A stretch of 58,355 nt of DNA from Nesterenkonia sp. E16_10 (lineage in GTDB: Bacteria > Actinomycetota > Actinomycetes > Actinomycetales > Micrococcaceae). Shown in pieces: positions 16,179-24,839 of the stretch. The notes under the pieces were generated by a model. That model made no database searches. It had not been told where the DNA came from and saw only the letters and a program-made list of their open reading frames with translations. The translations under genes were made by a program, and so were the position numbers. The DNA is taken from positions 1 to 58,355 of the forward strand of contig NZ_JADPSA010000009.1 in NCBI RefSeq assembly GCF_017347085.1. Reading direction: 5' to 3'. Position 1 is the first letter of the stretch. Each line of letters opens with the position of its first letter.

Positions 16179-16919
16179 GTGCTTGCTTTCCGACAACAGA
16201 TATCTCGGAATGTTCTTCAGTCGGACAGCTACCAGGAACCCAGATGGGGCAGCTATGAGCCAGCAGCGCACAGACAGCGCTTCGGATACGCGCGCGTCTC
16301 CAGGGAGAGCAAGGCCCAGCGTGAGCAGCTCGAGGCCGCAGGCATCGATGCTCTCGACATCGAAGAGGACCACGGACGTACCGGCACCACTATGAGGCCC
16401 CCTTCTTCGGAAAAGCTCATAGGAGCTTGGTCCAAGGATCAGGGACGCTTCATGGATGGACGCACGCGCACAGGTGACGTTCTCACCGTCACGATGCTCG
16501 ACCGTTTGGGAAGGAACACACGTGAAATGCTCGAGTTCGCCGACCGCCTCAAGACCTCAGGGATGAACCAGCACACCTTGAATATGGACATCGACACCAG
16601 CACGCCTGGCGGCGAGCTGCTCTAGTATCTGATGTCTACGATCGCGACGATGGAGTCCAGGATCAAGGCTGAGCGAGCACGCAATGGTGTGCAGCTACGT
16701 CGCGACCGAGGGGACAAGGTCGGAGGCCGACCCAAGGCATACTCGGATCAGCCGATCCAGAGAAAGGCCGAGTAGGTCCGGCAGGGACTTCTCAGCGCCG
16801 CCCAGGCAGCTAGGGGGTTGGGTATCAGAAGGTCCACTCTCTACAAGCGAACCGAGGGGATGGGGCTCAGTCTCAAGGCACGCCCTGAGAGCCCTCAGGA
16901 GCCAGGCTCAGGCACTTAG
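16179..16919 (+). pseudogene. Serine recombinase (resolvase/invertase family) with two in-frame TAG codons
   Basis: One frame reads a recombinase throughout: FGYARVSRESKAQREQL from 16281 (catalytic Ser), VTMLDRLGRNTREMLEFADRL, and DTSTPGGELL. Then TAG at 16623-16625, YLMSTIATMESRIKAERARNGV, TAG at 16773-16775, and a Hin-type helix-turn-helix (LLSAAQAARGLGIRRSTLYKR), stopping at 16919. Frame is kept across both stops, so they look like point mutations of sense codons. The middle (about residues 65-105) has an unusual insertion relative to family members. No clear start codon precedes FGYARVS. It is probably inactive; it marks the accessory patch as formerly mobile. Confidence 0.8.
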
Positions 16920-17141
16920 CGACCGAAGGTGCAACCGCGGGCACCTATGAGGCGCTCTGGAGGAGCTTTCAGGGGCGGTCACGGGAGGCGTAGACATCAT
17001 GGTGTGCCAGTAAAAGCCCATATCTCGACCTGGGTCTCAACCGAAGTCGATAGGCCTTACTGGCGTGGGATCTCTCGACTCATGTCAATCAAGTACTTCA
17101 TCGCACCGTGTTTCCTGACCGTACTGGAAGTTCTTGGACGG
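16920..17141. other. Intergenic stretch, nothing recognised
   Basis: Between the recombinase pseudogene and the small membrane protein on the other strand. No convincing gene, RNA or repeat is seen. Confidence 0.5.
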
Positions 17142-17489
17142 TCATCGAGCGTAGGGATTTCCATAGTGAACCTCAATGTGCTTCCGCTGCCACTCGAGAT
17201 GCCATAGAACGGCCATGCAGAATGCTCCAAGGGCAATTGACCCACCGAATGCCATGAGTGCTAGACCCGTCGCAATCCCCCCGGGGGAGCCCCCGTAGAG
17301 AGCCAATCCAAGCGAGAGTAGTCCAATCACGACTATCAGAAGGCCCGTGAATGTTGGCCCTTGCCCGGGGCGCTCACCTCCCGGCGGTAGGTTTCTGCGA
17401 CGGCCTTTCGTGCGCTTGACTGGAACACTTGTGGGGATCTCGCGCTGCACGCTCTTTGGTTCACTGTCCGCGTGTCCCATCCAACTCAT
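17142..17489 (-). CDS. Small membrane protein, unknown
   Basis: 115 residues. A basic, proline-containing N-terminal half (VKRTKGRRRNLPPGGERPG) is followed by two hydrophobic segments at about 47-66 (FTGLLIVVIGLLSLGLALYGG) and 71-95 (ATGLALMAFGGSIALGAFCMAVLW), and a short charged tail. GGGGAG lies eight bases before ATG 17489. The two-TM hairpin topology is clear, but no family is recognised. Confidence 0.6.
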   Translation of the reverse strand: MSWMGHADSEPKSVQREIPTSVPVKRTKGRRRNLPPGGERPGQGPTFTGLLIVVIGLLSLGLALYGGSPGGIATGLALMAFGGSIALGAFCMAVLWHLEWQRKHIEVHYGNPYAR

Positions 17490-17955
17490 GCCAGGCTCCC
17501 CATGCGCTGCTCGTCAGTTTCTCTGTTCCCAGCGGCGGGATTTTTGCCGCATAGAAGGCAGTCGACCAATATTTTCATCACTTCGCCCCTCGGTGAGTGG
17601 TAACCGGTTAATCTCGAGTCTATGACTACGTGAGCATTCAGTAGAAACTATCCTTGGGACCCTCGGAGCCCGACGTTCGACTATCGAATGGTCAATGCCT
17701 GCGAAAAATAGGCACCGCGAGATTAGTACCGCATTTAGAAGTATCCGGGGTCGTCTAGGCACCCAGCTGATCAAGTCGGTGACTCGACGACTCTTGCTCC
17801 ACCTCTCCACCCCTAGTTCGGCACCCTATCGATATTGAGAAATCCGCAGGTCGATGATTGCTGACCTTCGGCATCATCCGACTCTACCTAGTTCTGTTCG
17901 CGCTCTAGGCCTGCAAGAGTTCCGGGCAACCAGGTCGCGGCAGGTCCGGTCGAGC
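17490..17955. other. 466 bases without a convincing gene
   Basis: More A/T-rich than the surroundings. Frames of up to 98 codons exist but have no ribosome-binding site, hydrophobic pattern or recognisable motif. It is likely the decayed edge of the accessory patch before the nei2 operon. Confidence 0.5.
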
Positions 17956-18765
17956 TCAGGACTGGCAGGACGGGCAGAAGTAGATCACGCGGTCTTCCAC
18001 GGCGGCCTTGCGCAGCTCGGCCTCGCCGAGCTCGCTCTTGCGCAGCCGGGTTCCGCAGCGCATGCAGGGCTTGCCGCCGCGCCCGTAGACCCAATACGGA
18101 GGCCCTGAGGTGGGGTTGGCGGTGGTACACCGTCGGATCCGCAGCCGGTTCACCGTCAGCAGCTTCTCGCTGAGCTCGATCACCCGCGCGAGGTTCGTCA
18201 CCTCCGCCACGGGACGACTGGGCAGGATCCCTGCGAGGAAACAGATCTCGCTGCGGAAGACATTGCCGACGCCGGCGAGGTTGCTCTGGTCCAGCAGGGC
18301 CACTCCGATGCTGCGCTGCGGTGCCGAGAGCAGCCGGCGGGTCGCCTCGGCGGGGTCCCAGTCCGGTCCGAGCAGATCAGGACCTAGGTGGGCGAGCTTG
18401 TCCTGCTCTTCGGCCGTGGAGAGGATGTTCAGCTCCCCCAGGGAGAAGCCCACGGCCTCCTGGTCCTGAGTGCGCAGCACACAGCGCGCCGTATGCGCGG
18501 TGCGACGCCAACGGGGTCGTGATCCCGCGGCGTCGCGGGGGTAGACGTGCCAGGTCCCCTCCATCTTCAGGTGGGAGTGCACCGTGAGATCACCGACCCG
18601 CATCAGCAGGTGCTTGCCCCGGGCGATCACCTGCTCCACGGTCCGGCCCGAGAGATCGGCCGTGGCATGTCTCGGCACCCTGAAGTCGCTGGACGTCAGC
18701 ACCTTGCCGGCAAGGGCCGCGTGCAGCACGGCCGCCTGCCGGAACACGGTATCTCCTTCGGGCAC
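17956..18765 (-). CDS. nei2: Fpg/Nei-family DNA glycosylase (endonuclease VIII, Nei2-like)
   Basis: 269 residues from GTG 18765, so the mature protein begins P-E-G-D-T with the catalytic N-terminal proline and Glu. The H2TH region (NLAGVGNVFRSEICFLAGILPSRPV) is at about 165-190, and a C-terminal zinc finger has C-x2-C (CMRC) and C-x2-C (CPSC). It excises oxidised pyrimidines and nicks the strand by beta,delta-elimination. A Shine-Dalgarno GGAGA precedes the GTG. The start is 1 nt beyond the stop of the upstream gene, so translation is coupled to the PD-(D/E)XK-like protein. Confidence 0.9.
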   Translation of the reverse strand: MPEGDTVFRQAAVLHAALAGKVLTSSDFRVPRHATADLSGRTVEQVIARGKHLLMRVGDLTVHSHLKMEGTWHVYPRDAAGSRPRWRRTAHTARCVLRTQDQEAVGFSLGELNILSTAEEQDKLAHLGPDLLGPDWDPAEATRRLLSAPQRSIGVALLDQSNLAGVGNVFRSEICFLAGILPSRPVAEVTNLARVIELSEKLLTVNRLRIRRCTTANPTSGPPYWVYGRGGKPCMRCGTRLRKSELGEAELRKAAVEDRVIYFCPSCQS

Positions 18766-18766
18766 G

Positions 18767-20128
18767 TCAGGTCTCCGTCGCCGGTGCCATTGATGCCGTT
18801 GCGGGTTCGCTGGAGTCCATCGAGGAGAGGTCCGTGGAGGCGTACTGGTCATCCTGCAGCCGCTCTTCTGGCTTGGCACGGAGCTTCGGTGCCGGCGGCG
18901 TCCATGGCTTCAATCGTTGAACCACTCGCCCGTAGAAGTCATCGATGGAGGTCCCCACGGAATCGATGAACGAGGACTTCGCCCGTGTGGACTTTGCGAC
19001 ACCCATTGGATAGATGTGCGTGATCTTGAAGCGGCTGATCTCTTTATCCGCTTCCGGGGCCAGCACTTTCTCATCCGCACGAATCTCACTGATGGGAGCG
19101 GCCAGTTTTCGACCTCGCCCACTCGCCTCGATGACGACGTTCTCCAGGTCCTCGGGGAGCTGCCGCATGAGCCACCGCACTCGGGTCTCGCTGCGCGCGT
19201 GGCCTGACGCAGGCACGGTCACCGAGACGTGAATCTGCTGACCTCGAAGATCACATTTCACCTCGAGGTCGGCCACCGTGTCCGGGATGCGGATCTTCGC
19301 AGCCAGGCAGCTGTCCGCCACCAGCTCATCGACGAGTTCTGCCGTACGTTCCTTGGGGTTCTGCAACTGTCGCCGGGGAAGCTGCGGAAAGACCTCCGTG
19401 CCCAGTTTTTGCCCCAGTCTGAGACAGGTGTACCGGATGAGCGCATCGAACTTCGTCGCCACATCCACGACGTCAGGATCACTCTTGCGCAGCACACCTT
19501 TCCTCGCGTCTTCGCGAACTTTGGTCCACGTCGAACCCATGTCGGTGAACGCCAGCGCCCCAGAATTGTCGTGTTCTAAATACCGAATGAGCTCACCGAG
19601 AATCCAGGCCTGATCTGGGTCTTGGACTCCGTGAACTTCTTTCTGCATCAATGCGATGGAGACAATCCGGACCCATGAGAAGTGGTACACCGGCACGCTC
19701 TTGACCTTGCGCTTGTCTAGTGCCAGCGGGTGGCTTCCCATCACCGGCGGGATCTCATTGGAGATGGTGATGACGGCGTCGTAGCCGTTGTCCTTGGCGA
19801 GGTCGAGGTAGTTCTCGACCTGCTCCACTTCGAGGTGGTTGGACGAGGTCTTCACCTCGACCAGCGCGGTCCATTCTCGCTTGCCCCTCGACACTCGTAT
19901 CACCCCATCCGGGCGCAGGGACTTCTTCCCGAGGTCAAAGGGGACTTCCACGTAGGTCTCGACGTGGCCGGCAGGAGCGCCACAGGGCTTCAACAATGCA
20001 CGGCCGAACTCGTCGACAGCACTGATGACTGCTAGCAGGGCGGAAGTAGCTCGTCGTTCCTGCTCGATCGGACTACCGATGCCAGAGGTGGGAATCAGGC
20101 GGGCTTCATGCCAAGTCTTCGGAACCAT
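18767..20128 (-). CDS. PD-(D/E)XK-like nuclease-fold protein ('stress response' family), cotranscribed with nei2
   Basis: 453 residues from ATG 20128 (GAAGGGG upstream; starts MVPKTWHEARLIPTSGI). An early restriction-endonuclease-like core, SLRPDGVIRVSRGKREWTALVEVKT (about 80-105), gives D...E-x-K with x = V, and is followed by NHLEVEQVENYLDLAKDNGYDAVITISNEI. The family is widespread in actinobacteria, often labelled stress-response or hypothetical; no activity has been shown to my knowledge. The C-terminal half (about 200-450) has no recognised domain. Direct coupling with a DNA glycosylase suggests a DNA-damage role; this is inference. Confidence 0.75.
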   Translation of the reverse strand: MVPKTWHEARLIPTSGIGSPIEQERRATSALLAVISAVDEFGRALLKPCGAPAGHVETYVEVPFDLGKKSLRPDGVIRVSRGKREWTALVEVKTSSNHLEVEQVENYLDLAKDNGYDAVITISNEIPPVMGSHPLALDKRKVKSVPVYHFSWVRIVSIALMQKEVHGVQDPDQAWILGELIRYLEHDNSGALAFTDMGSTWTKVREDARKGVLRKSDPDVVDVATKFDALIRYTCLRLGQKLGTEVFPQLPRRQLQNPKERTAELVDELVADSCLAAKIRIPDTVADLEVKCDLRGQQIHVSVTVPASGHARSETRVRWLMRQLPEDLENVVIEASGRGRKLAAPISEIRADEKVLAPEADKEISRFKITHIYPMGVAKSTRAKSSFIDSVGTSIDDFYGRVVQRLKPWTPPAPKLRAKPEERLQDDQYASTDLSSMDSSEPATASMAPATET

Positions 20129-20244
20129 TCGAATACCCCTTCGTACGCGAGAATTCACTCGAGCCTATAGGCATTCTCAAATTAGGTGTGGAATCTTCCC
20201 GAAAATTTTAACGACCACGTTCATCGGGCAGGAAACGCGCAGGA

Positions 20245-21147
20245 TCAGGTCTGGTTCTTGAAGACCACGAGGAACTTGCGGGCTTCCTCTTTGGTCAGCG
20301 GGGAGTGCGTGGAGAGCAGCTCTGCCGCCTGGTCCACCCGGTCATCGCGCAGCAGCGCGTAGAGCTGATCGTGGACCCAGGGCTCGAGGTCATCGTGGGA
20401 GAGTGTGATCTTCTCCTCGCCGCGCTGGACCTCGAGGTGGAAGCCGGCCATCTCTTCTTCCTCGGTGTCCCAGTCCTCCGGGATGGTGAGCTCGTCCTCG
20501 GGGTTGAACCCGGACTCTTCCATCAGTCGCTTGGCGCGGGCGTCCACGTCGTGTGGAGCGTCGGCCTCGCGTCGGGGCTGGTCGCCGCCGGGGATGTTCG
20601 GGATCTGCTGGGAGTTCTCGCCGATGATCTCCCCGGTGTGCGGGTCGGCCTCGCCGATGGGCTTGGTCGGGTCCTGAGTCGACGCGTCACGCCCGGAGGA
20701 GTCTGCGTCCTCTCGGACTCCGTCGATGGCGTCCTCCACCAGCTCCCCGTCGAGGACCTCGTCCTCGGTTCCGGGGCGATTGCGGCTCTCCGCGGGGCCG
20801 ACGCTCGCGCCGCCGTCGGAGCCGGTCATCTCGTCTTCCATGCGCAGCTCTGAGGGGGCCTGCTGGGGGTAGGCATGCAGCGCCTGGACTGCGATGATGC
20901 AGTCCTTGACCGGCGCTCCGGTGGACTGCTTGAAGATCGCCAGCGCACGCCGGCCATCCTCCGCGCCGATGGCGCGGTAGAGCTCGCGGTGCTGCTCGTC
21001 CGAGAGCGCCAGCGCAGCCTTGCGCGCGTTCTCCGGCGTCACAGCCACCTTGATGCCGTCGTTGAGCTTCTGGGCCTGCCGCTGCATGAGCATGCGAATA
21101 CCCAGGAACAGCGCGACGCCGATTGCAAGGACCACCAGTATTTCCAC
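20245..21147 (-). CDS. Membrane-anchored acidic protein, unknown
   Basis: 300 residues from GTG 21147. One N-terminal membrane segment (EILVVLAIGVALFLGIRMLM, 2-21) is followed by a ribosome L7/L12-like or UBA-like helical region (ALALSDEQHRELYRAIGAEDGRRALAIFKQSTGAPVKDCIIAVQAL, about 46-92). A long acidic, low-complexity linker (about 100-215) leads to a C-terminal helical domain (SHDDLEPWVHDQLYALLRDDRVDQAAELLSTHSPLTKEEARKFLVVF). The two helical ends resemble each other in theme. No family assigned. A TAGACT box 6 nt upstream of GTG indicates a leaderless mRNA. It is divergent from the phosphomannomutase gene. Confidence 0.75.
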   Translation of the reverse strand: MEILVVLAIGVALFLGIRMLMQRQAQKLNDGIKVAVTPENARKAALALSDEQHRELYRAIGAEDGRRALAIFKQSTGAPVKDCIIAVQALHAYPQQAPSELRMEDEMTGSDGGASVGPAESRNRPGTEDEVLDGELVEDAIDGVREDADSSGRDASTQDPTKPIGEADPHTGEIIGENSQQIPNIPGGDQPRREADAPHDVDARAKRLMEESGFNPEDELTIPEDWDTEEEEMAGFHLEVQRGEEKITLSHDDLEPWVHDQLYALLRDDRVDQAAELLSTHSPLTKEEARKFLVVFKNQT

Positions 21148-21153
21148 ACTGTT

Positions 21154-21159
21154 AGTCTA
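21154..21159 (-). promoter_or_regulatory. -10 box for leaderless transcript (membrane-anchored acidic protein)
   Basis: TAGACT on the minus strand, then AACAGT, then GTG at 21147. Confidence 0.55.
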
Positions 21160-21214
21160 CGTCGGTTCTCCTGGGCGCGGGCTAGATGAACCCTGCTCAC
21201 GTACGATAATCCTC

Positions 21215-22618
21215 GTGACTATTGATCTTTCAGCCTCATTCAAGGCATATGACGTCCGCGGACTCGTGGACGAGACCATCACCGAAGAGTCGGTGCGCGC
21301 CGTGGGCGCCGCATTCGTCGACGTCCTCGGACTCGCCGGACAGACCGTGCTGGTCGGCGGTGACATGCGCGCTTCCTCCGCCGACTTCGCCGCGGCCTTC
21401 ACGCAGGGCGCCAATTCCCGCGGAGCCGATGTGACCCAACTGGGCCTGATCTCCACGGACATGCTCTACTTCGCCTCCGGCACCATGGAGGCCCCGGGCG
21501 TGGTCTTCACCGCGAGCCATAACCCCGCGCAGTACAACGGGATGAAGATGACCAAGGCCGGAGCCGTGCCGCTCTCCGCCGAGACCGGGCTCGAAGAGAT
21601 CCGCGACGCCGCCCAGGCCTACCTCGACGCCGAGGAGATCCCCTCCGTGGATGAACCCGGCTCGATGAAGCTGATCAACATCCTGGCCCAGTACTCCGAA
21701 TACCTGCGCTCCCTGGTCGACCTCTCCGGGATCAGGCCGCTGAAGGTCGTCGTCGACGCCGCCAACGGCATGTCCGGGCTGACCACCGGCGCGGTGCTCG
21801 GCGATGACCTGCTGGCAGCACTGCCACTGGAGATCACCCCGCTGTTCTTCGAGCTCGACGGCAGCTTCCCCAACCACCCGGCCAATCCGCTGGAGTCGGA
21901 GAACCTGCGCGACCTGCAGGTCAAGGTCCGCGAGACGGGCGCTGACATCGGTCTGGCCTTCGACGGCGACGCGGACCGCTGCTTCGTGATCGATGAACTG
22001 GGCGAGCCCGTCTCCCCCTCCGCGGTGACCGCACTGGTGGCCCGCCGCGAGATCACCCGCGCACAGGCTGAAGGGGAGGAGACCCCCGTGGTCATCCATA
22101 ACCTGATCACCTCCCGCGCGGTGCCCGAGGTCGTGGAGCAGGCCGGCGGCCGCGCCGTGGAGACCCGAGTGGGCCACTCCTACATCAAGGCCGTCATGGC
22201 CGAGGAGCAGGCGATCTTCGGCGGAGAGCACTCCGCGCACTATTACTTCCGCGAGTTCTTCAACGCCGACACCGGCATGCTCGCCGCCATGCACGTGCTC
22301 GCCTCCCTGGGCGGACAGGAGCGACCGCTGAGCGAACTGGCCGCCGAGTTCAACCCCTACTCGGCCTCCGGAGAGATCAACTCCGAGGTCGAGGACAAGG
22401 CCGGCGCCGCCGAGCGGGTCGAGGCGGCCTTCACCGACCGCGACGCGGAGATCTCACACATGGACGGGCTCACCGTCCGGGCCGCCGATGGCACCTGGTG
22501 GTTCAACCTGCGCCCCTCCAACACCGAGCCGTTCCTGCGGTTCAACGGCGAGGCTCACAGCTCCAAGCAGATGGAAGCCGTGCGCGACGAGGTCCTCGGG
22601 CTGGTCACGCAGAGCTGA
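21215..22618 (+). CDS. manB: Phosphomannomutase/phosphoglucomutase
   Basis: 467 residues from GTG 21215. The active-site phosphoserine loop TASHNPAQYNGMK (Ser101), the Mg2+ loop FDGDADRCF around residue 250, the sugar-binding loop GGEHSAHYYF near 335 and the phosphate-binding RPSNTEPFLR near the C-terminus are all intact. It interconverts mannose/glucose 6- and 1-phosphates, feeding GDP-mannose and cell-envelope glycans. No Shine-Dalgarno; a TACGATAAT element ends 4 nt upstream, so the leader is very short or absent. A strong hairpin follows. Confidence 0.93.
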   Translation: MTIDLSASFKAYDVRGLVDETITEESVRAVGAAFVDVLGLAGQTVLVGGDMRASSADFAAAFTQGANSRGADVTQLGLISTDMLYFASGTMEAPGVVFTASHNPAQYNGMKMTKAGAVPLSAETGLEEIRDAAQAYLDAEEIPSVDEPGSMKLINILAQYSEYLRSLVDLSGIRPLKVVVDAANGMSGLTTGAVLGDDLLAALPLEITPLFFELDGSFPNHPANPLESENLRDLQVKVRETGADIGLAFDGDADRCFVIDELGEPVSPSAVTALVARREITRAQAEGEETPVVIHNLITSRAVPEVVEQAGGRAVETRVGHSYIKAVMAEEQAIFGGEHSAHYYFREFFNADTGMLAAMHVLASLGGQERPLSELAAEFNPYSASGEINSEVEDKAGAAERVEAAFTDRDAEISHMDGLTVRAADGTWWFNLRPSNTEPFLRFNGEAHSSKQMEAVRDEVLGLVTQS

Positions 22619-22646
22619 TCACGCAGTTCTGATCATCTGATCGAGC

Positions 22647-22677
22647 GCTGGGCCCGGCACCTGGTGCCGGGCCCAGC
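22647..22677. terminator. Strong hairpin between convergent manB and siderophore operon
   Basis: A 14-bp perfect stem GCTGGGCCCGGCAC/GTGCCGGGCCCAGC with a 3-nt loop. It can serve both strands; no long U-tract. Confidence 0.8.
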
Positions 22678-22712
22678 TGCTGTTCATCGACCTCAACGTC
22701 CGCTGATCACGC

Positions 22713-24839
22713 TCAGCTGCGCGTGGAGCGCTTGAGCAGCCACAGCAGATACGGCGGACCCAGCACGGCGACCACCAGCCCGGCCGGCAGCTGATCCGGA
22801 GCGATCACGGTGCGCCCGAAGGTGTCCGAGACGGAGACCAGCACCGCGCCCAAGAGTGCGGCCACCGGTAGGAACCACCGGTGTTCCCGGCCCACGAGCA
22901 TGCGCGCCATATGCGGGGCCGCCAGGCCCACGAAGCTGATCACGCCCACGCCGACCACCGCCACCGCGGAGAGCAGCACGGCGATGATCAGCGCGGTGGC
23001 GCGCACCCCGGAGAGTCGCACCCCGAGGATCCGCGGGGTCAGGTCATCGATGCTGATCAGGTCCAGCTCCCGGCGCAGGAAGATCAGCACCGGGATGGAG
23101 AGCAGCAGCATCAGCAGGATCGGCGCCAGGTCGCTCCAGGTGGTCCCGAAGGTGGAGCCGCCCAGGAACGAGATCGCCATCGCCTGGTTATAGGGGTTCG
23201 TCGAGGAGATCAGCAGCTGGGTGATCGCCTGCGCGGCGGTCATGACTCCGATCCCGACCAGCACCACCTTCTCGGGCGAGCTGCCGCGAGAACCAGCCAA
23301 CAGGAACACCACCAGTCCGGCGAGCACCGCGCCCACGGCGGCCCCGGCGGACATGGTCCAGGCGGAGGTGTTGAACAGGATCAGCGCGATCACGGCGCCG
23401 GCGCCTCCGGAGGCGGCGACCCCGAGGATCCCCGGGTCCGCCAGCGGGTTCCGGGTCACGGTCTGCACCAGCGCGCCGGCGATCGCGAGCACCCCGCCGG
23501 CCAGCACCGCCGCGGCGACCCGGGGGCTGCGGAAGTCCAAGGTGATCTCAATGGCGCGGGCGGCCTCCCCGGAGAGCCACAGCGCGACGTCGCCGAGGCG
23601 CAGCCACCAGTCCCCCAGCAGCATGCCGGCCCCGGCGAGCACCATCAGCAGCACCGCGGCGGCGATGGTGAGCGTGACCCGGCGACTCAGGGTGATCCCA
23701 TGGGGCAGCGGCATCGCGGAGATCTCCTGATTGCCCCCGGCGCTGCGCATGCGCAGCGCCAGCACCACCAGGAACACCGCGCCGACCAGGGAGGTGACCA
23801 CGCCGGTGGGGATGGCCACGGCCAGGTTGGGACCGGCGACCGCGAAGACCAGGGCGCGGACCGCGACGTCGGCGCCGATCACGATCAGCGCACCCAGCAG
23901 CGCGGAGGCGCTCAGTGCCCAGGTGAAGCGGCCCAGCCGGCTGACCCGGGAGGACAGGAGGCGCACGATCGCCGGGGCACACAGACCCACGAAGCCCAGC
24001 GGGCCCACCATGGTCACCGCAGCCGCCGAGAGCGCCACGGCGCAGACCAGCAGGCCTGCGCGGAGGAAGGCCACATTCACGCCCATGGACTGCGCGGTGT
24101 CGGCACCCAGGGAGAGCACATCGGTGCTGCGCGCGAGCAGCACGAGTCCGATGGTCGCGGCGATCACCACCGGCAGCAGCGGCAGCAGCCCGGAGAGCCC
24201 GGCCAGGTTCAGCGTGCCGGCGCCCCAGAGGAACAGCCCCTGGGTGGACTGGGCATAGAGCATCAGCAGCGCCGCGGTCACCGAGGCCAGCCCCATGGCC
24301 ACCACGGTCCCGGCGAGCACCAGTCGGATCGGGGCGTGTTCGGAGAACCCGGCGAGCAGCAGCACGACGCCGGCGGCCACCCCGCCGCCGAGGAAGGCCA
24401 GCGCCGCAGAGCTCAGCAGCGGCAGCGAGACCCCGAAGGCGGCGGCGGCGGTGAGCGCCAGGTGCGCCCCGGCGTTGACCGCCAGGGTGTCCGGGGAAGC
24501 CAGCGGGTTGCGCGTCATCGCCTGCAGCGCGCACCCGGCGATGCCCAGTGCGGCCCCGACCACGAGCCCGCCCACCAGTCGCGGCAGCCGCGAATCCAGC
24601 GCGAGGGCGCGCAGCTGGGCGGCGGAGGCGCCGTCGTCGGAGCTGAAGAGTGCCGCCAGCAGGTCCCAGGGTGAGGTGGCGGAGGTCCCCTGGGCCAGAT
24701 GCACGACCGAGAGCAGCCCCAGCAGCACACCGGCGATGACCAAGGCGCCCAGTGCGGTGGCACGCGCCTTCGCCGGCGACCCGGCGGGGTCCAGGGGAAG
24801 CGTCCTCGGCGCCTCGGCGGCACTCTTCAGTTCAGTCAC
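22713..24839 (-). CDS. Iron-siderophore ABC transporter permease, two FecCD modules fused
   Basis: 708 residues from GTG 24839, which overlaps the TAG of the binding-protein gene by 2 nt. Two BtuC/FecCD modules, each about 330 residues with about ten TM helices, are joined: the first carries NPLASPDTLAVNAGAHLAL and the second NPLADPGILGVAASGGAGAV, the same cassette with G-x-x-G near the ATPase contact (FVGLCAPAIVRLL / FVGLAAPHMARML). Fusion resembles FhuB. It sits in the inner membrane and passes ferric siderophore inward, powered by the ATPase at 25989. Last gene of the operon. Confidence 0.93.
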   Translation of the reverse strand: MTELKSAAEAPRTLPLDPAGSPAKARATALGALVIAGVLLGLLSVVHLAQGTSATSPWDLLAALFSSDDGASAAQLRALALDSRLPRLVGGLVVGAALGIAGCALQAMTRNPLASPDTLAVNAGAHLALTAAAAFGVSLPLLSSAALAFLGGGVAAGVVLLLAGFSEHAPIRLVLAGTVVAMGLASVTAALLMLYAQSTQGLFLWGAGTLNLAGLSGLLPLLPVVIAATIGLVLLARSTDVLSLGADTAQSMGVNVAFLRAGLLVCAVALSAAAVTMVGPLGFVGLCAPAIVRLLSSRVSRLGRFTWALSASALLGALIVIGADVAVRALVFAVAGPNLAVAIPTGVVTSLVGAVFLVVLALRMRSAGGNQEISAMPLPHGITLSRRVTLTIAAAVLLMVLAGAGMLLGDWWLRLGDVALWLSGEAARAIEITLDFRSPRVAAAVLAGGVLAIAGALVQTVTRNPLADPGILGVAASGGAGAVIALILFNTSAWTMSAGAAVGAVLAGLVVFLLAGSRGSSPEKVVLVGIGVMTAAQAITQLLISSTNPYNQAMAISFLGGSTFGTTWSDLAPILLMLLLSIPVLIFLRRELDLISIDDLTPRILGVRLSGVRATALIIAVLLSAVAVVGVGVISFVGLAAPHMARMLVGREHRWFLPVAALLGAVLVSVSDTFGRTVIAPDQLPAGLVVAVLGPPYLLWLLKRSTRS

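Noticed and set aside
16623-16775. Recoding of TAG as pyrrolysine or a suppressor-dependent gene
   Set aside because: No pyl genes or suppressor tRNA are visible here and other genes use TAG as stop; two point nonsense mutations are simpler.
17514-17810. 98-codon minus-strand open frame in the A/T-richer gap
   Set aside because: No ribosome-binding site, no hydrophobic or domain pattern, and a composition heavy in Arg/Ser.
22881-24674. 597-codon plus-strand open frame opposite the fused permease
   Set aside because: Composition (Gln, His, Gly, Glu repeats) is that of an antisense shadow; the permease on the minus strand is recognisable throughout.
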